Shown piece by piece: positions 8,753 to 18,561 of a DNA stretch of 64,000 bases (the stretch's first letter is position 1; each line of letters starts with the position of its first letter). Location of the stretch: contig NZ_UUPU01000013.1 in NCBI RefSeq assembly GCF_900591205.1, forward strand, positions 25,827 through 89,826, written 5' to 3'. This DNA comes from Pseudomonas viridiflava. Lineage in GTDB: Bacteria; Pseudomonadota; Gammaproteobacteria; Pseudomonadales; Pseudomonadaceae. A program made the position numbers and the translations under genes. The notes under the pieces are model-generated. The model made no database searches and was not told where the DNA came from. It worked only from the letters and a program-made list of their open reading frames with translations.

Positions 8753-8844
8753 TCCAGCCAGACACATCCAGCCAAAAGCCTGCCGATCAGTATCCAGTTC
8801 CCCGATCTAGCCTCTCAGAACACAATCTCTAGAGAGGCCATGGA

Positions 8845-9303
8845 ATGCCTGATCTGCCCGCTTCAAAGCGTCTGCGCATCGGACGCTATGACGAACCCAA
8901 CCGAATCTACCTACTCACAACCAACACCCTTGATCGCGAACCTGTTTTCCAGGATTTCAGGCTAGGCCGACTGGTTGTCCAACAATTCAGAATTGCCCAG
9001 AACCAAGGTCTGGCGACATCCTTGGCATGGGTGGTCATGCCTGACCATTTCCACTGGCTTATCTCACTGGAAAAAGGCTCTCTTTGCGATCTGATGCGCC
9101 AGGTAAAATCCAAAAGTACTCGAATCATTAATGGTGTCGCGGGTCGCCAGGGACGTCTCTGGCAATCTGGATTTCACGATCATGCCGTGCGCCGAGAGGA
9201 AAGCCTGGAAGGTATCGCCCGCTACATTGTGGCCAACCCATTGAGAGCGGGTCTGGTGAAGAAGTTTGGCGACTATCCGTTGTGGGACGCAGTTTGGGTA
9301 TAG
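8845..9303 (+). CDS. REP-associated tyrosine transposase (RAYT, IS200/IS605 Y1 family)
   Basis: A 152-residue Y1-type HUH nuclease. The metal-binding HUH motif is VMPDHFHWL (H68, H70) and the catalytic tyrosine is in ARYIVANPLRAGL (Y127), both intact. The start at 8845 follows GAGAGG at 7 bases. REP palindromes flank the gene on both sides (8655-8752 and 9321-9391). RAYTs are single-copy, vertically kept domesticated transposases proposed to mobilise or maintain REPINs. The many REPINs in this window are probable substrates. It has no terminal inverted repeats or duplicated target of its own. Confidence 0.93.
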   Translation: MPDLPASKRLRIGRYDEPNRIYLLTTNTLDREPVFQDFRLGRLVVQQFRIAQNQGLATSLAWVVMPDHFHWLISLEKGSLCDLMRQVKSKSTRIINGVAGRQGRLWQSGFHDHAVRREESLEGIARYIVANPLRAGLVKKFGDYPLWDAVWV

Positions 9304-9320
9304 CGCTGAGACCGAGTTGC

Positions 9321-9391
9321 CCCCTTCGCGAGCAAGCCCGCTCCCACACTTTGAATGCGTTCCACATGTGGGGCTTGCTCGCGAAGGGGAC
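9321..9391. repeat. REP pair downstream of the RAYT gene
   Basis: Left arm CTTCGCGAGCAAGCCCGCTC followed by CCACAC; right arm TGTGG-GGCTTGCTCGCGAAG. The right arm lacks the GAGCG segment that the left arm has, an internal deletion of the palindrome. Both use the GCTTGCTCGCGAA core variant, also seen at 29065-29153. Confidence 0.85.
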
Positions 9392-9409
9392 AGACCCGTC
9401 ACCCAAAAA

Positions 9410-9850
9410 TCAAGCCGACACCCCCGCGTCCGCCAACAACCCCACCCCCTCGATCGCCGTGATCGCGCACTGCTCGTCGATATCCGACGTATCCCCGCTG
9501 ATCCCGATCGCCCCCAGCACGACCCCGTCCTGATCCCGAATCAACACCCCACCCGGTGCCGGCACCACGCTGCCCTGCCCCAGGCTGTTCAACGCTGCGA
9601 TAAACGCCGGGCGCTGTTGCGCGTCCAGTGCCAGTAAACGTGAGCCCTTACCCAGCGCAATCGCCCCCCATGCCTTGCCGATGGCGATTTGCGGGCGCAG
9701 CAGGCTCGCGCCGTCTTCACGTTGCAAGGTGATCAAGTGGCCGCCGCTGTCGAGCACCGCGATGGTCAAAGGCGCGGCACAAATCGTGCGCCCTGCGGTG
9801 AGGGCCTGACTGGCCAGTTGGGTAGCGAGTTTCAAGGTTAAAGCGCTCAT
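9410..9850 (-). CDS. glcG: GlcG/HbpS-family protein (DUF336)
   Basis: A 146-residue protein of the GlcG/HbpS fold. Family signatures are PLTIAVLDSGGHLITLQRED near residues 26-45, SLLRPQIAIGKAWGA near 48-62, and APGGVLIRDQDGVVLGAIGISGDTSDIDEQCA near 98-129. Members are often encoded beside glycolate or glyoxylate genes and some bind haem; a catalytic role is not established. It is divergent from gcl across a 256-base control region, so a shared regulator is likely. Confidence 0.87.
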   Translation of the reverse strand: MSALTLKLATQLASQALTAGRTICAAPLTIAVLDSGGHLITLQREDGASLLRPQIAIGKAWGAIALGKGSRLLALDAQQRPAFIAALNSLGQGSVVPAPGGVLIRDQDGVVLGAIGISGDTSDIDEQCAITAIEGVGLLADAGVSA

Positions 9851-9941
9851 GGTGCCGTCCTTCTTTTGTTATTGGGAATGCGGTTGAGGTCTGTTTGATC
9901 AGATGCTCGACCCAACAAATAGAACACAATGATATTTATTT

Positions 9942-9951
9942 TTGTATACAA
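9942..9951. promoter_or_regulatory. Palindromic operator-like site, copy 1
   Basis: Perfect 10-base palindrome TTGTATACAA, 92 bases before the GlcG-like start. The form fits the t-GT-ac-A pattern bound by GntR/FadR-type repressors. An identical copy is at 10070-10079. Confidence 0.55.
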
Positions 9952-10069
9952 TATTTTCAAACAAACGCTCCATATGTCGTAAAAAGCCGTTCCGACGAAC
10001 GCAATGGCCAACTAATAAAATGCATTGACCTGCGCCGCTCGCCGTGAATACACTTTGAACAGACACCAC

Positions 10070-10079
10070 TTGTATACAA
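10070..10079. promoter_or_regulatory. Palindromic operator-like site, copy 2
   Basis: Second perfect TTGTATACAA, 28 bases before the gcl ATG, centred 128 bases from copy 1. The position next to each divergent start suggests coordinated repression. No GntR gene is in the window. Confidence 0.55.
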
Positions 10080-10106
10080 TTACAAAACGCAAGAGGCACC
10101 AAAATC

Positions 10107-11882
<1,776 letters not shown>

Positions 11883-11892
11883 GGAGAACCCT

Positions 11893-12675
11893 ATGCCGCG
11901 CTTTGCCGCCAACCTGTCCATGCTGTTTACCGAGCAGGACTTTCTCGCCCGCTTCAAAGCCGCCGCCGACGCCGGTTTCGAAGGCGTTGAGTACCTGTTC
12001 CCGTATGAATTCAGCTCGGCCGAGATCAAGGCGCAGCTGGACGCCAACGGCCTGACCCAAGTGCTGTTCAACCTGCCGGCCGGTGACTGGGCCAAGGGCG
12101 AACGCGGCCTTGCGTGCCACCCGGAGCGGGTCGAGGAGTTCCGCGCCGGGGTCAAGCTGGCCATCGCCTATGCCCAGGTGCTGGGCAATACGCAGATCAA
12201 CTGCCTGGCGGGGATTCGCCCTGCTGGTGTGGATGACGCAACGCTGGAAAAGACCTTTGTCGCCAACCTCAAATACGCCGCCGACAAGCTGCAAGCGGCG
12301 GGCATCACGTTGGTGATGGAAATGATCAACACCCGCGACATCCCGGGCTTCTACCTGAACAACACCGCCCAGGCGCTGTCGATTCGCGAGCAGGTGGGCA
12401 GTGCCAACCTGTTCCTGCAATACGACATCTATCACATGCAAATCATGGAAGGCGACCTGGCCCGTACCCTGGCCGCACACCTGGATGAGATCAACCACAT
12501 CCAGCTCGCCGACAACCCTGGGCGCAATGAACCCGGCACTGGGGAGATCAACTACCGCTTCCTGTTCGAACATCTGGACCGCATCGGTTACGCGGGTTGG
12601 GTCGGCTGTGAATACAAGCCGCTGACCACCACCGAAGCGGGTTTGGGTTGGCTCAAAAGCCACAACGCGATCTAA
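11893..12675 (+). CDS. hyi: Hydroxypyruvate isomerase
   Basis: TIM-barrel enzyme interconverting hydroxypyruvate and tartronate semialdehyde. The 260-residue protein has the family opening MPRFAANLSMLFTEQDFLARF and metal-binding acidic/histidine positions in MEMINTRDIPGF, YDIYHMQIMEGD and HIQLADNPGRNEPGTGEINY. It begins 10 bases after gcl with AAGGAG as ribosome site, so it is cotranscribed. A REPIN separates it from glxR. Confidence 0.95.
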   Translation: MPRFAANLSMLFTEQDFLARFKAAADAGFEGVEYLFPYEFSSAEIKAQLDANGLTQVLFNLPAGDWAKGERGLACHPERVEEFRAGVKLAIAYAQVLGNTQINCLAGIRPAGVDDATLEKTFVANLKYAADKLQAAGITLVMEMINTRDIPGFYLNNTAQALSIREQVGSANLFLQYDIYHMQIMEGDLARTLAAHLDEINHIQLADNPGRNEPGTGEINYRFLFEHLDRIGYAGWVGCEYKPLTTTEAGLGWLKSHNAI

Positions 12676-12712
12676 CTGAACAACACCCAACTCAATGTGA
12701 AAACAGGACTTT

Positions 12713-12798
12713 TGTGGGAGCTGGCTTGCCTGCGATGCAGGCAACTTGGTCTCTCAGTTAGACCGAGGTGATGCCATCGCAGGCAAGCCAGCTCCCAC
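12713..12798. repeat. REPIN between hyi and glxR
   Basis: Arms TGTGGGAGCTGGCTTGCCTG and CGCAGGCAAGCCAGCTCCCA. The loop GCAGGCAACTTGGTCTCTCA... closes its own hairpin (GGTCT/AGACC) and is nearly the same as the loop of the element at 60516-60603, showing recent common origin. It lies inside an operon. Confidence 0.88.
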
Positions 12799-12857
12799 CG
12801 TAGATCTCCTGTGTTGGCAGACTGGCCTGCCCATCTAATAAAAAAGAGGATTTCATC

Positions 12858-13748
12858 ATGGCTAAAATCGGATTTATCGGCACCGGCATCATGGGCCAAC
12901 CCATGGCCGCGAACCTGCAGAAAGCCGGCCACCAACTGTTTCTTTCCGAGCACCACGGCAAGGCCCCGGCCGAGCTGATCAGCGCCGGCGCCGTGGCCCT
13001 GGCCAACCCGCAGCAAGTCGCCCAGGAAGCCGAGTTCATTATCGTCATGGTGCCGGACACCCCACAGGTCGATGACGTGCTGTTTCGCGCCGACGGCGTC
13101 GCTGCCGGTTTGTCGCCGAACAAAGTAGTGATCGACATGAGTTCGATCTCCCCCACCGCGACGAAGGCATTTGCCGCGAAGATCAACCAGACCGGCGCGC
13201 AATACCTTGATGCACCGGTGTCCGGCGGTGAAGTCGGCGCCAAGGCAGGCAGCCTGAGCATCATGGTCGGTGGCCAGCCGCAGACCTTCGAACGCGCCCT
13301 TGCGCTGTTCCAGAGCATGGGCAAGAACATCACTCTGGTCGGTGGCAACGGCGACGGCCAGACCGCCAAGGTGGCCAACCAGATCATCGTCGCGCTGAAC
13401 ATCCAGGCGGTGGCTGAAGCGCTGCTGTTCGCCTCGAAAAACGGTGCCGACCCAGCCAAGGTGCGTGAAGCGCTGATGGGCGGCTTTGCGTCGTCGAAGA
13501 TCCTGGAAGTGCACGGTGAACGGATGATCAAGGGCACCTTCGATCCGGGCTTCCGTATCAACCTGCACCAGAAGGACCTGAACCTGGCCCTGGCCGGCGC
13601 CAAAGAGCTGGGGATCAACCTGCCGAACACGGCCGGCACCCAGCAGGTGTTCAGCACTTGCACCGCGATTGGCGGCGGTAACTGGGACCACTCGGCGCTG
13701 ATCAAGGGGCTGGAGCATATGGCGAATTTTTCGATTCGCGATAAATAA
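12858..13748 (+). CDS. glxR: Tartronate semialdehyde reductase (2-hydroxy-3-oxopropionate reductase)
   Basis: NADH-dependent beta-hydroxyacid dehydrogenase reducing tartronate semialdehyde to D-glycerate. The 296-residue protein has the Rossmann motif IGFIGTGIMGQPMAANL (4-20), the substrate segment DAPVSGGEVGAKAGSL near 117-132, and the catalytic lysine region GDGQTAKVANQII near 164-176. RBS AAGAGGA precedes ATG 12858. It is the third step of the glyoxylate route in this cluster. Confidence 0.96.
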   Translation: MAKIGFIGTGIMGQPMAANLQKAGHQLFLSEHHGKAPAELISAGAVALANPQQVAQEAEFIIVMVPDTPQVDDVLFRADGVAAGLSPNKVVIDMSSISPTATKAFAAKINQTGAQYLDAPVSGGEVGAKAGSLSIMVGGQPQTFERALALFQSMGKNITLVGGNGDGQTAKVANQIIVALNIQAVAEALLFASKNGADPAKVREALMGGFASSKILEVHGERMIKGTFDPGFRINLHQKDLNLALAGAKELGINLPNTAGTQQVFSTCTAIGGGNWDHSALIKGLEHMANFSIRDK

Positions 13749-13772
13749 GCCCCCACTTGAAATGCGATCCAG

Positions 13773-13860
13773 TGTGGGAGCTGGCTTGCCTGCGATAGCG
13801 GCCTTTCAGTCACAGATTACTCGCCTGACACTCCGCTATCGCAGGCAAGCCAGCTCCCAC
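13773..13860. repeat. REPIN between glxR and ttuD
   Basis: Symmetric arms TGTGGGAGCTGGCTTGCCTG and CGCAGGCAAGCCAGCTCCCA, extended by GCGATAGCGG and CCGCTATCGC. The pairing is almost perfect across 29 bases per arm, the cleanest hairpin of the series, and it lies within an operon where it could attenuate or stabilise mRNA. Confidence 0.9.
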
Positions 13861-13918
13861 CTTTTGACCTGGTTCCAAGTCACACACCTAATAACAAGAA
13901 TCCTCCGGGAGCCCGCTT

Positions 13919-15199
13919 ATGTCGGTCGATCCGCAACACCTGCTTCGCGAGCTGTTTGCCACAGCCATCGACGCCGCCCACCCCCGGCAAGTCCTTGAAC
14001 CTTATCTGCCCACCGACCGCAGCGGCCGGGTGATCGTGATCGGTGCCGGCAAAGCCGCAGCCGCCATGGCGCTCGTGGTCGAGAACTGCTGGCAGGGCGA
14101 CGTCTCGGGCCTGGTCGTGACCCGCTACGGCCATGGCGCGCCGTGCAAAAAAATCGAAGTGGTCGAAGCCGCCCACCCGGTGCCCGATGCGGCGGGCCTC
14201 GCCGTGGCCCGGCGCGTGCTGGAACTCATCAGCAACCTTGGCGAAGACGACCGCGTGATCTTCCTGCTCTCCGGTGGTGGTTCGGCCTTGCTGGCCCTGC
14301 CCGCCGAAAGCATCAGCCTGGCCGACAAGCAAGCAATCAACAAAGCCCTGCTCAAATCCGGCGCGACCATCGGCGAGATGAATTGCGTGCGCAAGCACCT
14401 CTCGGCGATCAAGGGCGGTCGATTGGCCAAGGCCGCATGGCCGGCAACGGTCTACACCTACGCGATCTCCGATGTGCCGGGCGACCAGGCCAGCGTGATC
14501 GCCTCCGGCCCAACGGTCGGCGACCCCAGCACCTCGCAACAAGCCCTGGCGATTCTCAAGCGCTACGGCATTGAGGCTCCGGCGGCCGTGCGCAGCTGGT
14601 TGCAGAACCCCGCGTCGGAAACCGTCAAACCCGGCGACCCGGTGCTTGCCCGCAGCCACTTCCAGCTGATCGCTCGCCCGCAGCAGTCGCTGGAAGCGGT
14701 GGCGGTAAAAGTGCGCCAGGCGGGGTTCAGCCCGCTGATTCTCGGCGACCTGGAAGGCGAAGCCCGGGATGTGGCCAAGGTGCACGCCGGTATTGCGCGG
14801 CAAATTGTGCAGCATGGCCAGCCGCTGGCCGCGCCGTGCGTGATCCTCTCCGGCGGTGAAACCACCGTGACCGTGCGCGGCAATGGCCGGGGCGGGCGCA
14901 ACGCCGAATTCCTGCTGAGCCTCACCGACAGCCTCAAGGGCTTGCCCGGCGTGTATGCGCTGGCCGGTGACACCGATGGCATCGACGGCTCCGAAGACAA
15001 CGCCGGCGCGATCATGACCCCCTGCAGCTATGCCCGCGCCGAAGCCCTGGGCCTGTCGGCCAGCGATGAGTTGGATAACAACAATGGCTACGGCTATTTC
15101 GCCGCCCTCGAGGGGTTGATCGTCACCGAACCGACCCGCACCAACGTCAACGACTTCCGCGCCATCCTGATCCTTGAGACTGCCAAACATGACGCCTGA
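13919..15199 (+). CDS. ttuD: Glycerate 2-kinase / hydroxypyruvate reductase (TtuD, MOFRL family)
   Basis: A 426-residue MOFRL-type protein. The nucleotide-binding segment VIVIGAGKAAAAMA is near residues 38-51, the FLLSGGGSALLALP loop near 114-127, and the C-terminal MOFRL motif GRGGRNAEFLL near 322-332. Although named hydroxypyruvate reductase in tartrate clusters, members act as glycerate 2-kinases, making 2-phosphoglycerate, which fits its position between GlxR and pyruvate kinase. It overlaps the pyk start by 11 bases. RBS GGGAG precedes. Confidence 0.94.
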   Translation: MSVDPQHLLRELFATAIDAAHPRQVLEPYLPTDRSGRVIVIGAGKAAAAMALVVENCWQGDVSGLVVTRYGHGAPCKKIEVVEAAHPVPDAAGLAVARRVLELISNLGEDDRVIFLLSGGGSALLALPAESISLADKQAINKALLKSGATIGEMNCVRKHLSAIKGGRLAKAAWPATVYTYAISDVPGDQASVIASGPTVGDPSTSQQALAILKRYGIEAPAAVRSWLQNPASETVKPGDPVLARSHFQLIARPQQSLEAVAVKVRQAGFSPLILGDLEGEARDVAKVHAGIARQIVQHGQPLAAPCVILSGGETTVTVRGNGRGGRNAEFLLSLTDSLKGLPGVYALAGDTDGIDGSEDNAGAIMTPCSYARAEALGLSASDELDNNNGYGYFAALEGLIVTEPTRTNVNDFRAILILETAKHDA

Positions 15200-16604
15200 C
15201 AAAAAGGTCAAAATCCTCGCCACCCTGGGCCCGGCCACCGACGGCATAGATGACATCCGTGAGTTGGTGGAAGCCGGCGTGAATATCTTCCGCCTCAACT
15301 TCAGCCACGGCGACCATGCCGATCACGCCCAGCGCTACCAATGGATTCGCCAGGTGGAACTCCAGCTGAATTACCCGCTGGGCATCCTGATGGACCTGCA
15401 GGGGCCGAAACTGCGGGTCGGGCGCTTTGCCGAGGGCAAGGTGCAATTGGTGCGTGGCCAGGCCCTGCGCCTGGACCTGGACCCCACGCCGGGTGATCAA
15501 TGCCGGGTCAACCTGCCCCACCCGGAAATCATCGCAGCGCTGGAGCCCGGCATGGACCTGCTGCTGGACGACGGCAAGCTGCGCCTGCGGGTGATCACCA
15601 AGCATGCCGACGCCATCGACACCACTGTGCTGAATGGCGGCGAATTATCCGACCGCAAAGGCGTGAACGTCCCACAAGCCCTGCTGGAACTCAGCCCATT
15701 GACCGCCAAGGATCGCCGCGACTTGAGCTTCGGCCTGGAACTGGGCGTGGACTGGGTGGCGCTGTCGTTTGTGCAGCGCCCGGAAGATATCCGCGAGGCT
15801 CGCGAGTTGATCGGCGACAAAGCCTTCCTGATGGCCAAGATCGAGAAGCCGTCCGCCGTGCAACGCCTGCGCGAAATCGCCGAGCTGAGCGACGCAATCA
15901 TGGTGGCCAGAGGCGACTTGGGCGTCGAGGTGCCCGCCGAGAGCGTGCCGCAAATCCAGAAAGACATCATCAGCACCTGCCGCCAGCTGGGTAAACCGGT
16001 AGTGGTGGCCACGCAGATGCTCGAATCCATGCGTTTTTCCCCGGCGCCAACCCGTGCCGAAGTCACCGATGTAGCCAACGCCGTGGCTGAGGGCGCGGAC
16101 GCAGTAATGCTGTCGGCGGAAACCGCGTCGGGCGAGTACCCGCTGGAAGCCGTGCAGATGATGAGCAAGATCATCCGCCAGGTCGAAAACGGCCCGGACT
16201 ACCAGACCCAACTGGATGTGAGCCGGCCCAAGGCGGATGCCACGGTGTCGGACGCCATCAGCTGCGCGATCCGCCGTATCAGCAGCATCCTGCCGGTGGC
16301 GGTGCTGGTGAACTACAGCGAGTCCGGCAGCTCCAGCCTGCGCGCAGCGCGGGAACGGCCGGTGGCACCGATTCTCAACCTCACACCGAACCTTTCCACG
16401 GCGCGGCGTTTGAGCGTGGCGTGGGGCGTGCATTCGGTGGTCAACGATCGGCTGCGCCAGGTGGATGAGGTGTGTTCCACCGCGCTGGAAATCGCCCAGG
16501 CCCAGGGTATGGCGCAGCGTGGGGATACGTTGGTGATTACGGCGGGGGTGCCGTTCGGGCAGCCGGGGTCGACCAACTCGCTGCGTATCGAGACGTTGAT
16601 TTAG
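15189..16604 (+). CDS. pyk: Pyruvate kinase
   Basis: Makes pyruvate and ATP from phosphoenolpyruvate. The 471-residue protein shows KVKILATLGPAT at the start, RLNFSHGD near 34-41, the active-site signature FLMAKIEKPSAVQRL near 213-227 and MVARGDLGVEVP near 237-248. ATG 15189 is within the end of ttuD. As the last enzyme of this cluster it completes glycerate to pyruvate conversion; a housekeeping pyruvate kinase is probably elsewhere. The C-terminal allosteric domain is present (NYSESGSSSLRAARERP). Confidence 0.96.
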   Translation: MTPDKKVKILATLGPATDGIDDIRELVEAGVNIFRLNFSHGDHADHAQRYQWIRQVELQLNYPLGILMDLQGPKLRVGRFAEGKVQLVRGQALRLDLDPTPGDQCRVNLPHPEIIAALEPGMDLLLDDGKLRLRVITKHADAIDTTVLNGGELSDRKGVNVPQALLELSPLTAKDRRDLSFGLELGVDWVALSFVQRPEDIREARELIGDKAFLMAKIEKPSAVQRLREIAELSDAIMVARGDLGVEVPAESVPQIQKDIISTCRQLGKPVVVATQMLESMRFSPAPTRAEVTDVANAVAEGADAVMLSAETASGEYPLEAVQMMSKIIRQVENGPDYQTQLDVSRPKADATVSDAISCAIRRISSILPVAVLVNYSESGSSSLRAARERPVAPILNLTPNLSTARRLSVAWGVHSVVNDRLRQVDEVCSTALEIAQAQGMAQRGDTLVITAGVPFGQPGSTNSLRIETLI

Positions 16605-16620
16605 CGCCTGCAAGGGCCTC

Positions 16621-16695
16621 ATCGCGGGCAAGCGACCTCCCACACTTGACCGTGTTCACCTCAGTCCAATGTGGGAGCTGGCTTGCCTGCGAAGG
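16621..16695. repeat. REP pair (degenerate left arm)
   Basis: Left arm ATCGCGGGCAAGCGACCTCC has CGACC where others have CAGC; right arm TGTGGGAGCTGGCTTGCCTG is standard. It lies between pyk and the urea transporter gene. Confidence 0.78.
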
Positions 16696-16724
16696 GCACA
16701 ACTCGGTCCCACTGACTAACCACC

Positions 16725-17600
16725 ATGCACAACCCAACCTGCCCCGACTGGGCCGAAGCCCTGCTCAACGGCTTCAGCCAGACTTTCCTGCAACGCCAGC
16801 CGCTGTGTGGCCTGCTGTGCCTGCTGGCCATCCTGATCGGCGCCCCGGACTTGCTCGGCGGGGCGTTGCTGGGTGGCGTCGCCGGTTTGCTCACGGCTCA
16901 ACGCCGGGGCTATCCCAAGGCCGAGCGCCAAGCGGGGCTTTATAGCTATAACGGTGTGCTGCTGGGCTTGCTGGTCAGCCAGCATTTCACCTGGTCGGCC
17001 TTGTTGCCGCCGCTGATTCTGGCGTGTGGCGGCCTAAGTGCGATGCTGACGCGGCAATGGTTGAAGTACGCCAGCCAGCCCGATGACTTGCCGGCCTATA
17101 CCGCGCCGTTTGTCGGCCTGGGCTGGTTGCTGATGGGCAGCGTGTCGCAGCGCACCGTTGCCGTGAGCGAGCCCGACACCCTGGCCGTGCTCACCGCGCC
17201 CTTTACCGGGCTCGCGCAAGTCATGCTGCTGGACCAGCCGCTGGCGGGCGCCTTGATCGCACTGGGCCTGCTGCTGGCCAACCGTCGCGCCGCCGCGTGG
17301 GCATTGTTCGGCGCCAGTACCGGGGTGCTGGTCGCCCTGCTGCTGGACGAACCCGCCGGTGCCCTGCTTGGCCTGCACAGCTACAACCCGGCATTGGCCG
17401 CCCTGGCCCTGAGCCAAGTACGCCGCCAACCCTGGCTACCGTTGCTCGGCATCCTGTTGGCGATCATCCTCACCCCAGGCTTCGCCGCCCTGCATCTGCC
17501 CGCGCTGACCGCGCCGTTTATCCTCGCCTGCTGGCTGGTGCGCGCCGGCCGCCGAATGCTCAGGAAACCCCGCATGGACAGCCCCTTCGAATCCCCCTAG
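16725..17600 (+). CDS. Urea transporter (UT family)
   Basis: A 291-residue polytopic protein with about ten hydrophobic segments. The internal twofold repeat of urea channels is visible in the paired signatures GLYSYNGVLLGLLV (near 72-85) and GLHSYNPALAALAL (near 212-225). It allows passive urea movement across the inner membrane. Following the glyoxylate genes, it suits purine or allantoin breakdown, which releases both glyoxylate and urea. It is a bare channel with no fused domain. Confidence 0.9.
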   Translation: MHNPTCPDWAEALLNGFSQTFLQRQPLCGLLCLLAILIGAPDLLGGALLGGVAGLLTAQRRGYPKAERQAGLYSYNGVLLGLLVSQHFTWSALLPPLILACGGLSAMLTRQWLKYASQPDDLPAYTAPFVGLGWLLMGSVSQRTVAVSEPDTLAVLTAPFTGLAQVMLLDQPLAGALIALGLLLANRRAAAWALFGASTGVLVALLLDEPAGALLGLHSYNPALAALALSQVRRQPWLPLLGILLAIILTPGFAALHLPALTAPFILACWLVRAGRRMLRKPRMDSPFESP

Positions 17601-17631
17601 GCTTGCCCGATATTCAATGCAGGCGGGATTT

Positions 17632-18456
17632 ATGGACAGCAACAACGACTGGCGCCAGCGCCTCTACGTCATGGTTTTTCAAAGTGACACGGTTGCCGGG
17701 CGGCGCTTTGACGGCATCCTGCTGCTGATCATCCTCGCCAGCCTGGTGATCGTGATGCTCGACAGCATCGACCAGATACACCAGAACTACGCTGATGTGC
17801 TGGCCTACATCGAGTGGGGCTTTACGCTGATCTTCCTGATCGAGTACGGCCTGCGCCTGTACTGCTCGCCCAAGCCGCTGCGCTATGCCTTCAGCTTTTA
17901 CGGGCTGGTGGATTTGCTGGCCATCGTCCCCGGCATCCTCGCGTTGTATTACAGCGACGCGCAGTACCTGCTGATCATCCGCATCATCCGAATGCTGCGG
18001 ATCTTCCGCGTACTCAAACTCAGTCCGTACCTCAAACAGGCCAATTACCTGATGGCCGCGCTGCGCGGCAGCAAGCAGAAGATCGTGGTGTTCCTGGTCA
18101 GCGTGTGCACCCTGGTTACTGTGTTCGGCACCTTGATGTACGTGATCGAAGGCCCGGAACACGGGTTTACCAGCATTCCCAAAGGGATCTATTGGGCGAT
18201 CGTGACGCTGACCACCGTGGGCTTTGGCGATATCGTGCCCAAGACCCCGCTGGGCCAGGTGATTTCGTCACTGGTGATGATCACCGGTTACTCGATCATC
18301 GCCGTGCCCACCGGTATTTTTACCGCCGAACTGGCGAGCGCCATGCGCGGTGAACAGCTGCAAACCGACTGCCCGGTGTGCAAGAAAGACAGCCATGAGC
18401 CCAACGCGGCGTTTTGCTCGCGCTGTGGCAACGCTCTTTTCAAGAAAGTGGAATAA
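17632..18456 (+). CDS. Voltage-gated-type K+ channel with C-terminal zinc ribbon
   Basis: A 274-residue six-helix channel. S4 carries regularly spaced arginines (IIRIIRMLRIFRVLKL, 115-130), the selectivity filter is TVGFGD (195-200), and S6 follows. After S6 the protein ends in a small zinc-ribbon-like unit with Cys247, Cys250, Cys262 and Cys265 (CPVC...CSRC), an unusual cytoplasmic tail that could hold metal or mediate contact. Start at 17632 is supported by GGCGGGA; ATG at 17617 is in frame but less well placed. Confidence 0.88.
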   Translation: MDSNNDWRQRLYVMVFQSDTVAGRRFDGILLLIILASLVIVMLDSIDQIHQNYADVLAYIEWGFTLIFLIEYGLRLYCSPKPLRYAFSFYGLVDLLAIVPGILALYYSDAQYLLIIRIIRMLRIFRVLKLSPYLKQANYLMAALRGSKQKIVVFLVSVCTLVTVFGTLMYVIEGPEHGFTSIPKGIYWAIVTLTTVGFGDIVPKTPLGQVISSLVMITGYSIIAVPTGIFTAELASAMRGEQLQTDCPVCKKDSHEPNAAFCSRCGNALFKKVE

Positions 18457-18561
18457 GCAAAGTTCGTTTTAATCTTTAAGCGTCTATGCAGCCCCGGCTA
18501 TAGTCGCTGGCAAAATGCCCCCACTCAAACGACAACCTTCTCGAACAACAAGGAATGAGCA

